Program-made: the position numbers and the translations under genes
Notes under the pieces: generated by a model
What the model saw: only the letters and a program-made list of their open reading frames with translations
The model's database searches: none
Told to the model about the DNA's origin: nothing
Part shown: in pieces, positions 6,637-11,298 of the stretch
Numbering within the stretch: the stretch's first letter is position 1
Layout of the letters: each line of letters opens with the position of its first letter
Source of the DNA: JALYIM01 sp040003205
GTDB taxonomy: Bacteria; Acidobacteriota; Terriglobia; Terriglobales; Acidobacteriaceae
DNA: 11,298 nt
Reading direction: 5' to 3'
NCBI GenBank assembly: GCA_040003205.1
Contig: JBDUDA010000083.1
Coordinates: 1-11,298 of the forward strand

Positions 6637-7146
6637 TTACCACTCGCCCATCTTCGCCAGCTTCCGTATTCTTCGCTTGATCAAGTCGCGCTTCAGAGCA
6701 CTGATGTGGCTCATGTAGAGTTTGCCGTTCAAATGGTCGGTTTCATGCAAAAACGCGCGCGCCAGTAATTCCTCTCCGGTTTTCTGGAACCATTTGCCGT
6801 TTTCATCCTGCGCTCGCACTGTTACCTTGCGCGGACGCGTCACCGACTCCCGAAAATCAGGCACGCTCAAACATCCTTCACTCTGCGTGTGTCTGCCTTC
6901 AGTATGAATGATCTCCGGATTCGCCAGCACTAATTGACCTTCAGGATCTTCCTGGAACGTGATGTCAATCACCGCAAGTCTCTTGCCAATCCCAATTTGC
7001 GGCGCGGCCAATCCAACGCCGCGCGCGGCGTACATGGACTCGAACATGTCCGCAATCAGCTTTTTCAGGTCGTCATCAAAAACGGTGACTGGGTCCGCTG
7101 GTCTTTCCAGCACAGGATTGCCATACTTCACAATGGGATAAATCAT
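6637..7146 (-). CDS. def: Peptide deformylase
   Basis: This metallohydrolase removes the N-formyl group from nascent proteins. The 169 residues include all three family motifs: GVGLAAPQIG (43-52), EGCLSVP with metal ligand Cys92, and HETDH with His134, catalytic Glu135 and His138. The first residues (IYPIVKYGNPVL) are typical, so the ATG at 7146 is secure, although no clear Shine-Dalgarno precedes it. It lies 29 nt downstream of aroC and 22 nt upstream of fmt. The C-terminal tail DLIKRRIRKLAKMGEW is basic, as in many deformylases that contact the ribosome. Substrate and role are known from the family; co-transcription with its neighbours is inferred from spacing. Confidence 0.97.
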   Translation of the reverse strand: MIYPIVKYGNPVLERPADPVTVFDDDLKKLIADMFESMYAARGVGLAAPQIGIGKRLAVIDITFQEDPEGQLVLANPEIIHTEGRHTQSEGCLSVPDFRESVTRPRKVTVRAQDENGKWFQKTGEELLARAFLHETDHLNGKLYMSHISALKRDLIKRRIRKLAKMGEW

Positions 7147-7184
7147 TCAGTAGTTATTCGTTCGGTAATTACCGTTCAGTAGTT
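7146..7184 (-). repeat. Palindrome and duplicated 10-mer in the aroC-def gap
   Basis: A perfect 12-bp palindrome CGGTAATTACCG (7163-7174) is flanked by two direct copies of TTCAGTAGTT (7146-7155 and 7175-7184). Read on the minus strand, one copy (AACTACTGAA) holds the aroC stop codon and the other abuts the def start codon. The palindrome is too short and lacks a T-run, so it is not an intrinsic terminator. It may be a short local duplication or a weak regulatory site. Confidence 0.5.
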
Positions 7185-8351
7185 TCTTAGTTGTTCGCAG
7201 TAGCCGGTGTAATTACGTAGCGTTTCTTTCAGAGAATCCCCACCGAATTTTTCCAATGCGCATTTCGCGAGAGTCAGCGCCACCATAGCCTCAGCGGCGA
7301 CTCCAGCCGCGGGCACTACGCAAACATCCGAGCGCTCATACGCAGCCTTTACTGGCACCCGCGTAGTGAAATCAACCGATTGCAATGGACGCCGTAAGGT
7401 CGAGATCGGCTTCAAATATCCTCGGATGCGAATTTCTTCGCCGTTGGAAACTCCACCTTCGATTCCACCCGCATTGTTCCGCGCGCGGCTGAATCCCGTG
7501 AAGGCTCCCGTCTTCTCATATCCGATCTCATCGTGGACGGCCGAGCCGGGCGACGCGGCCGCAGTCACGCCCGATCCGATCTCCACCGCTTTCACCGCCT
7601 GCACCGACATCACGGCTGCGGCCAGCAGGGCGTCGAGCCGTTCGTCCCACTGTGCGTAAGAACCGAGCCCAGGGGGAACCCCATGCGCCACCACTTCAAA
7701 TACGCCACCAAGAGAATCGCCTGTCCTATAAATCTTATCGATTTCCAACTTCATCCCCTGCTCGGCTTCGGCGTCAGCGCAATTTAGAAGCACTTCGTCG
7801 CTTCCCCAGAGCTCGTGAATCCGTTCCCATGAAACCTCTTGCTGCCCTAGATTCGCCTCACCAACCGCGATCACGTGACTTAAAACATCGATACCCAGAG
7901 TTCGCAAGAATATTTTTGCCAGTCCGCCAATTGCCACTCGAGCGGCGGTTTCCCGCGCGGATGCGCGCTCAAGAACGTAGCGCGCCTCTGGAAAATCATA
8001 TTTCAAAGCCCCAGCTAGATCGGCGTGTCCGGGACGCGGCGACGCCACCGGCTTATGTTTCTTCGCATCGCCGGTCTCAACAGGAAGCGATTCCTGCCAA
8101 TTCTTCCAATCTTTATTCTCCAATCGAATCGAAATTGGCGAGCCGATGGTGATTCCATGATGAACGCCGGACATGATATGAGCGGTATCGCGCTCAATTT
8201 TCATGCGTCCGCCACGCCCGTAGCCCTGCTGGCGGCGCCATAACTCTCTATCGAGAAATGCCTGGTCCACGGGCAGCCCAGCCGGTAGGCCCGAAAGAAA
8301 CGCCAATAAAGCCTCTCCGTGAGACTCTCCCGCCGTGAAGTATCGCAACAT
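7176..8351 (-). CDS. aroC: Chorismate synthase
   Basis: This FMN-dependent enzyme catalyses the last shikimate step, converting EPSP to chorismate, the precursor of aromatic amino acids, folate and quinones. The 391 residues correspond to the longer bacterial form. The signatures are GESHG (8-12, His11), GYGRGGRM (43-50), RPGHAD (106-111, His109), the strongly conserved SARETAARVA (131-140), and downstream NNAGGIEGGVSNG and STLRRPLQSVDF. The ATG at 8351 directly follows AAAGGAA, a Shine-Dalgarno-like string at very short spacing. A TACAAT -10 candidate lies about 10 nt further upstream, so the transcript may have almost no leader. It opens the minus-strand run aroC-def-fmt-rsmB and is divergent from the histidine kinase gene. 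Confidence 0.97.
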   Translation of the reverse strand: MLRYFTAGESHGEALLAFLSGLPAGLPVDQAFLDRELWRRQQGYGRGGRMKIERDTAHIMSGVHHGITIGSPISIRLENKDWKNWQESLPVETGDAKKHKPVASPRPGHADLAGALKYDFPEARYVLERASARETAARVAIGGLAKIFLRTLGIDVLSHVIAVGEANLGQQEVSWERIHELWGSDEVLLNCADAEAEQGMKLEIDKIYRTGDSLGGVFEVVAHGVPPGLGSYAQWDERLDALLAAAVMSVQAVKAVEIGSGVTAAASPGSAVHDEIGYEKTGAFTGFSRARNNAGGIEGGVSNGEEIRIRGYLKPISTLRRPLQSVDFTTRVPVKAAYERSDVCVVPAAGVAAEAMVALTLAKCALEKFGGDSLKETLRNYTGYCEQLRNY

Positions 8352-8360
8352 TTCCTTTGG

Positions 8361-8382
8361 ATTGTACCCGATGCCCAGGGCA
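8361..8382. promoter_or_regulatory. Divergent aroC/kinase spacer: -10 candidate and small dyad
   Basis: On the minus strand TACAAT (8362-8367) is a 5/6 match to the -10 consensus in front of aroC, with no good -35 partner. Next to it lies TGCCC-A-GGGCA (8372-8382), a perfect 5+1+5 dyad between the divergent aroC and kinase genes. The dyad could be an operator shared by both directions, but it is short. No convincing plus-strand promoter for the kinase was found in the 82-nt spacer. Confidence 0.3.
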
Positions 8383-8433
8383 AACCCATGAGGTCAGACA
8401 CCATCCAACTATTACAGATCACAAGGAGACGAA

Positions 8434-9252
8434 GTGCCGCGCGCAGCCCGTTTATCAAATAAAAAATCCGCAGGTGGACGAAAGGCCCAGGCCGCTCACG
8501 AGGCTAAGGATAGTTCACGCCTTTCCCGTCGGCTGCTCGAAGCCCAGGAAGAAGAGCGCAAGCGGATTAGTCGCGAACTGCACGACGGGACAGGCCAGAG
8601 CCTCATGGTTCTCCGCTTCCATCTCGGCATGCTCGCGGACAAGCAAAATGCAGAGCTTACGCCCAAGGTTGCGGAAGCTCTAAGCGTTCTTGACCGCATC
8701 ATCGAAGATGTACGACGAATCATCGGGCGCCTTTCTCCCCGAGTTCTGGAAGAACTTGGCCTTCTGGCCGCCATTCGCAAAGAGGCGCGCGAGTTGAGCA
8801 AGAGAATCGGGATGGAATCTCATCTCGACCTTCCAGGCGACTTGGGTACCGTCGACCAAGAGGTCGAAGTGGCGCTTTATCGATTACTTCAGGAAGCACT
8901 ACACAACATTGCCAAGCATTCTCACGCCGCAAAATTCACTGTAAGGCTGAAGCGCAAGGCCGGCTCATTGTGTCTGCAAGTTGAGGACGACGGTGTTGGA
9001 TTCTCGCTGAAGGCCGGCTCTCAGTCTCAAAACTTCGGCTTAACTGGCATGCGGGAAAGAAGCGCGGCTCTGGGCGGAAAAATCCGGGTGCGATCCAGCA
9101 AAGGTTCCGGCACGACAATCAGCGCGTCGCTACCGCTGCGGAAAGACTCTACGGTCCAGAAACCTCTCTCCCCAGCAAACGCCTCTATGAGCGGGGGCGA
9201 TGTTGTTCCAATTCCATTTTCGAAGCGCTCAGTCGCGGCGAAGGCAGGATGA
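8434..9252 (+). CDS. Soluble NarL-family sensor histidine kinase (HisKA_3)
   Basis: This 272-residue kinase would autophosphorylate on His and pass the phosphate to a response regulator, most likely the one encoded next. A basic N-terminal tail leads into the HisKA_3 dimerisation helix LLEAQEEERKRISRELHDG with phospho-acceptor His50. The HATPase_c domain has an N-box (LLQEALHNIAKH, Asn158), G1 (DDGVGF, about 185-190) and G2 (FGLTGMRERSAALGG, 201-215). There is no membrane segment and no PAS, GAF or other sensor domain, so the signal must come through a partner or the short N-terminus. A Ser/Pro-rich tail of about 35 residues follows the kinase core. The GTG start at 8434 is well supported by AAGGAG (8423-8428) 5 nt upstream. 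Confidence 0.94.
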   Translation: MPRAARLSNKKSAGGRKAQAAHEAKDSSRLSRRLLEAQEEERKRISRELHDGTGQSLMVLRFHLGMLADKQNAELTPKVAEALSVLDRIIEDVRRIIGRLSPRVLEELGLLAAIRKEARELSKRIGMESHLDLPGDLGTVDQEVEVALYRLLQEALHNIAKHSHAAKFTVRLKRKAGSLCLQVEDDGVGFSLKAGSQSQNFGLTGMRERSAALGGKIRVRSSKGSGTTISASLPLRKDSTVQKPLSPANASMSGGDVVPIPFSKRSVAAKAG

Positions 9253-9318
9253 AATGAAGAATGAATTTTGGCGGGTTCGCCGGCTGCCTCTCCTGGCACG
9301 CTCCATCGCGGTGTTCGT

Positions 9319-9987
9319 ATGATTACCTGTCTGGTTGTAGACGATCACACTCTATTTCGCGACGGCCTGCGCCGAGTACTGGAGAGCGAAGCCGATATTA
9401 AAGTCGTAGGTGAGGCGTCCGATGCGTCGGAAGCGCTGGAGCAGGTGCGCATGCTCAAGCCTACTGTCGTGCTGATGGATATCGGGATGCCGGGGATGTC
9501 CAGCTTCGACGCTGCCCGTGTTATGAAAAAGGATTATCCCAATACCCATGTGATGTTTCTAACCATGTATGAGGATGAAGAGTATTTACTTCAGTGTCTC
9601 GACGTGGGCGCGGCGGGATACCTGTTGAAGGATTCTCCCGCCCCGCGCCTGATCGGCGCTGTTCGCGACGTGCATGCCGGCAGAAAATATCTAAGTCCCC
9701 AGGTGTTAGGAAAATTAGTGGACGACTTTCGATCACGCTCCGCTCAGGCGGGACAAAAAACCGCTCTCACCCCACGCGAACGCGAGGTCATCAAGATGCT
9801 GGCGGAAGGACATTCCGTGAAGACCGTGGCAGCGTTACTCGGATTGAGCATAAAGACCGTCGAGGCGCACAAATTCAATCTGATGCGCAAACTCGATATT
9901 CACAACAAGGCGCAACTGGTCACCTACGCGATCCAAAAGAAAATCGTCAAGATGCCCGCTGAAGCGTACCCATCACCAAGCAGCTGA
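9319..9987 (+). CDS. NarL/FixJ-family response regulator
   Basis: This 222-residue DNA-binding regulator is the probable partner of the upstream kinase. The receiver domain (2-118) has the acidic pair Asp8/Asp9, phospho-acceptor Asp54 (VVLMDIGMPG), the switch Thr in FLTMYED and Lys in GYLLKDS. The C-terminal LuxR-type HTH shows LTPREREVIKMLAEGHS and LSIKTVEAHKFNLMRKLDI, with the usual recognition helix. The ATG at 9319 gives the canonical start MITCLVVDDH; a TTG at 9268 would add 17 unlikely residues. No clear Shine-Dalgarno precedes the ATG, and the gap to the kinase stop is 66 nt, so some independent control is possible. Target genes are not indicated by the sequence. Confidence 0.95.
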   Translation: MITCLVVDDHTLFRDGLRRVLESEADIKVVGEASDASEALEQVRMLKPTVVLMDIGMPGMSSFDAARVMKKDYPNTHVMFLTMYEDEEYLLQCLDVGAAGYLLKDSPAPRLIGAVRDVHAGRKYLSPQVLGKLVDDFRSRSAQAGQKTALTPREREVIKMLAEGHSVKTVAALLGLSIKTVEAHKFNLMRKLDIHNKAQLVTYAIQKKIVKMPAEAYPSPSS

Positions 9988-10019
9988 ATCGTAATCCGTC
10001 ACCAAACAAAAGAACAATT

Positions 10020-10047
10020 GTCATCCCGAGCGAAGCCGAGGGATCCC
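10020..10047. repeat. Interspersed GTCATCCCGAGCGAAG-type hairpin repeat
   Basis: The outer arms ATCCC (10023-10027) and GGGAT (10040-10044) pair, and the centre GCGAAGC is a very stable mini-hairpin. The core string, of the form CATCCCGAGCGAAG, is one I recognise as an abundant intergenic repeat in acidobacterial genomes (from memory, not searched). It lies 32 nt after the response regulator stop, where it could also act as a transcript 3' end or barrier. There is no T-run, so it is not a canonical terminator. Confidence 0.6.
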
Positions 10048-10143
10048 TATTCATCCGAATATGCGGGTTCGCGTCGCAGATGTGGACTGCGCTCGGAAAT
10101 AACTTGAGTGCCTTGCAAAAGTCGCAGCGGATGAAGAATTGTG
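10048..10143. other. Non-coding spacer with weak secondary structure
   Basis: No credible gene was found. Visible structures are a small hairpin CGCAG-(7)-CTGCG (10075-10091) and a distant inverted repeat TTCATCCG (10050-10057) with CGGATGAA (10128-10135). The distant pair would enclose a loop of about 70 nt, so a small RNA is conceivable, but I recognise no known family. Confidence 0.3.
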
Positions 10144-10172
10144 TTGACAGTCGAGGTAATAGTACGCAATAT
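10144..10172 (+). promoter_or_regulatory. Candidate sigma70 promoter of the lysine-rich micro-ORF
   Basis: A perfect -35 TTGACA (10144-10149) is followed after 17 bp by CAATAT (10167-10172), which matches 3/6 of the -10 consensus. Transcription would start near 10179 and run through the micro-ORF at 10272 to the terminator at 10350-10388, giving an RNA of roughly 210 nt. Confidence 0.5.
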
Positions 10173-10197
10173 CTTGTGGTAGACGTATTGCGCGTAC
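10162..10197 (+). repeat. Imperfect inverted repeat at the promoter
   Basis: GTACGCAATA (10162-10171) pairs with TATTGCG-CG-TAC (10186-10197), a 10-bp stem with a 2-base bulge and a 14-base loop. It covers the -10 candidate and the presumed transcription start, so it fits an operator better than an RNA hairpin. Confidence 0.45.
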
Positions 10198-10257
10198 AAC
10201 AACGTGCATAACGTCGCGGACAGGGCCCCGTAAACGGCCTTCAAGGGAAAATCGTTC

Positions 10258-10313
10258 AGGAGGATAACTTAATGGCAACCAAGAAAAAAGCAGCCAAAAA
10301 AAAGAAACACTAA
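10258..10313 (+). CDS. 13-residue lysine-rich micro-ORF (MATKKKAAKKKKH)
   Basis: The start ATG is at 10272 and the stop TAA at 10311-10313, followed directly by TAG. A perfect Shine-Dalgarno AGGAGG (10258-10263, included in this span) lies 8 nt upstream, the best in the window. The peptide has 7 Lys and one His in 13 residues and no acidic residue. It resembles the opening of the lysine/alanine-rich histone-H1-like proteins of bacteria (MATKKKAAKK), but stops almost at once. The gene stands alone between a TTGACA promoter and a strong terminator. A nucleic-acid- or ribosome-binding peptide, or a translated leader, are both possible; no function is established. An 8-A run (10296-10303) makes length variation likely. 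This is probably a real translated unit given the ribosome binding site. Confidence 0.6.
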
Positions 10314-10349
10314 TAGGGCCCCGCAATTGAACGTGATCGGCGCAACTGG

Positions 10350-10388
10350 AAAGCCTTTCGAGAGAAGCACCTCTTGAAGGCTTTTTTT
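10350..10388 (+). terminator. Strong intrinsic terminator
   Basis: The left arm AAAGCCTTTCGAGAG (10350-10364) pairs with CTCTTGAAGGCTTT (10371-10384) across the loop AAGCAC, with one bulge and one mismatch. It ends in seven T (10382-10388). It closes the micro-ORF transcription unit and insulates merR from it. Confidence 0.88.
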
Positions 10389-10516
10389 ACTGCTCGCCGA
10401 GCGGTGCAGCAAGTTCATCGCTAAATTGCTAGAATTACGATTCGGAAAGCGCCAGAATTTGATTGTGGCAAAATGCGGGGTCGTGGTAAAAACGCGCGTA
10501 GAGTTGGCAGCACCGC
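10389..10516. other. Spacer upstream of merR
   Basis: No gene is visible. A small perfect dyad GCTCG-C-CGAGC lies directly after the terminator's T-run. The promoter for merR should be here, but the best candidate (TTGTGG, 18 bp, TAAAAA, about 10464-10493) is weak. Confidence 0.3.
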
Positions 10517-10550
10517 AGGAGGCTACATGCCGCTACTGATAAGCCAATGA
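10517..10550 (+). CDS. 7-codon leader ORF overlapping merR (MPLLISQ)
   Basis: AGGAGG (10517-10522, included in this span) lies 4 nt before ATG 10527. Seven codons follow (M-P-L-L-I-S-Q), ending in TGA 10548-10550, which overlaps the merR ATG at 10547-10549 as ATGA. The merR start itself has no Shine-Dalgarno, so ribosomes that terminate on this leader probably re-initiate at merR. The peptide sequence has no recognised function; the arrangement, not the product, is likely what matters. Confidence 0.5.
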
Positions 10551-10945
10551 ATCCTCGCAAAGCGATCGCCCAATCCGTGAAAACCAGCGACGTGATGGTG
10601 CCGGATAAGTTGTATTTCCGCATTGGCGAGGTCGCGGAGCTTTGCCATCTTCCGGCGTACGTGCTGCGATTCTGGGAGACGGAATTCTCGCAGCTCAAAC
10701 CCGTCAAGAGCAGCACCGGACAGCGCATGTACCGGCGAAAAGATGTCGACAATGTGCTGCGAATAAAAGGTCTTCTTTACGAGGAAGGTTTCACAATCGC
10801 TGGAGCGCGCCAGCATTTGCGGACAGAGGTCAAATCAGACAAGAAACAGGCGCCCTTGCCGTTTCCTGCTGGAACAAAAGCAAACCTAAAAAACATTCGC
10901 CAGGGACTGCACGAGATTCTTGGCCTCCTGACTCCTCGCCGGTAG
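10547..10945 (+). CDS. MerR-family transcriptional regulator
   Basis: This 132-residue DNA-binding protein has the winged helix of the MerR family at about 22-92. KLYFRIGEVAELCHLPAYVLRFWETEF is the HTH core (split here as KLYFRIGEVAELCHLPAYVL and RFWETEF), SSTGQRMYRRKDV is the wing, and LRIKGLLYEEGFTIAGARQHL is the following helix. The usual long dimerisation helix and effector domain are absent. The tail of about 40 residues is short and basic, ending in a helix (NIRQGLHEILGLL), so no ligand can be assigned. Small regulators of this type are widespread near housekeeping genes in deltaproteobacteria and acidobacteria. The first 18 residues are outside the fold, but the ATG at 10547 is supported by the ATGA overlap with the 7-codon leader. 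It converges on the thiE/tenI-like gene. Confidence 0.9.
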   Translation: MNPRKAIAQSVKTSDVMVPDKLYFRIGEVAELCHLPAYVLRFWETEFSQLKPVKSSTGQRMYRRKDVDNVLRIKGLLYEEGFTIAGARQHLRTEVKSDKKQAPLPFPAGTKANLKNIRQGLHEILGLLTPRR

Positions 10946-10995
10946 GGAAAATTGGCGCGAGCACTCTTGCCTGCGGAGATCAGACGAGTTTCAAA

Positions 10996-11298
10996 TCAAC
11001 TGCGTATCTGATCCAGAACTCGCTCGATGTCGTTCTCCTGAAACAAACGAATTCCCGCGATTCCAGCCGCCCCTGCAGATATGCATTCGCCGACGTTGTG
11101 AAGACTGATACCACCCAGCGCTAAAACCGGAATTTTGCCAGCGCAAGCTTCACTTAACTTTTCGAGTCCGGTGCCAGTGAGACTTGGTGCGTCGTGCTTC
11201 TCAAACACCGGTCCGAAGAGAGCGTAGGTTGCGCCCTCTTGGGCTGCGCGCTCCACCTCCTTCACGGAGTGACACGACACCGAAATGACGGGAATCTC
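10996..11298 (-). CDS. Thiamine phosphate synthase / TenI-like protein, 3' part
   Basis: The last 100 residues of a TIM-barrel protein of the TMP synthase/TenI superfamily; the 5' part runs off the right edge and the frame is open to 11298. Visible signatures are VSCHSVKEVERA, YALFGPVFEK, IPVLALGGISLHNV (phosphate-binding loop) and AGAAGIAGIRLF. ThiE joins HMP-PP and thiazole phosphate to make thiamine phosphate, while TenI acts on the thiazole. The T-x-T-K-like segment after GPVF that is typical of ThiE reads EKHDAPSLTGTG here, so a TenI-like or divergent role cannot be excluded. An internal GTG at 11280 is not the real start, because the family sequence continues upstream of it (EIPVIS). 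It is convergent with merR, 50 nt away, with no clear terminator between them. Confidence 0.85.
   Translation of the reverse strand, partial: EIPVISVSCHSVKEVERAAQEGATYALFGPVFEKHDAPSLTGTGLEKLSEACAGKIPVLALGGISLHNVGECISAGAAGIAGIRLFQENDIERVLDQIRS

Noticed and set aside
7163..7174. Intrinsic terminator between aroC and def
   Set aside because: The palindrome is AT-centred, only 12 bp, has no loop and no T-run; co-transcription is more likely.
7652..8152. Plus-strand open frame of 166 codons opposite aroC
   Set aside because: It is Arg/Pro/Ser-rich, typical of the antisense of GC-rich genes, and the aroC motifs on the other strand are unambiguous.
10048..10260. tRNA, tmRNA or known riboswitch in the 10-kb intergenic region
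   Set aside because: No cloverleaf, CCA end, tmRNA tag pattern or recognisable riboswitch core was found.
10272..10388. Lysine-responsive attenuator controlling the downstream gene
   Set aside because: The peptide is lysine-rich and followed by a terminator, but no convincing anti-terminator pairing was seen and the next gene is a MerR regulator with no visible lysine link.

Overview
The window looks like chromosomal DNA of an acidobacterium (Acidobacteriota, Terriglobia-like). This is inferred from moderate-to-high GC, the gene order aroC-def-fmt-rsmB, protein sequences that read like that group, and an intergenic hairpin repeat near 10020 of a kind I associate with acidobacterial genomes. 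No rRNA, tRNA, CRISPR array or transposase was seen. The right edge cuts a thiE/tenI-like gene, and the left edge cuts through a repeat element.

Region 1 (1-1216) is a small accessory patch. It holds a frameshifted DUF7336-like gene, an overlapping 61-residue helical protein and, on the opposite strand, a TPR protein. Three related copies of a roughly 40-bp element lie at the left edge, at 509-549 and at 1173-1216. The best copy is an operator-like double dyad covering the -10 and -35 of the TPR gene.

Region 2 (about 1297-4325, plus strand) is a cell-wall pair: a bifunctional class A penicillin-binding protein (PBP1A type) and, 15 nt downstream, a membrane-anchored protein with three PASTA domains. 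Physical linkage of a separate PASTA protein to a PBP suggests joint work in peptidoglycan synthesis.

Region 3 (4322-8351, minus strand) is a compact run, probably one operon: aroC (chorismate synthase), def (peptide deformylase), fmt (Met-tRNA formyltransferase), rsmB (16S rRNA m5C methyltransferase). Its last gene and the convergent PASTA gene share one CTAG as their two stop codons.

Region 4 (8434-9987, plus strand) is a soluble NarL-type two-component pair: a HisKA_3 histidine kinase without membrane segments and a REC-LuxR response regulator.

Region 5 (9988-10546) is a 559-bp stretch that is not empty. It holds the interspersed hairpin repeat, a TTGACA promoter candidate, an imperfect inverted repeat, a 13-codon lysine-rich micro-ORF with a perfect AGGAGG, and a strong intrinsic terminator. 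It then has a 7-codon leader ORF with its own AGGAGG whose stop overlaps the ATG of a MerR-family regulator. The window ends with merR (10547-10945) and the convergent 3' part of a thiamine phosphate synthase/TenI-like gene.

The least-described items are the lysine-rich micro-ORF transcription unit, the merR leader ORF, and the repeated promoter/operator element of region 1.
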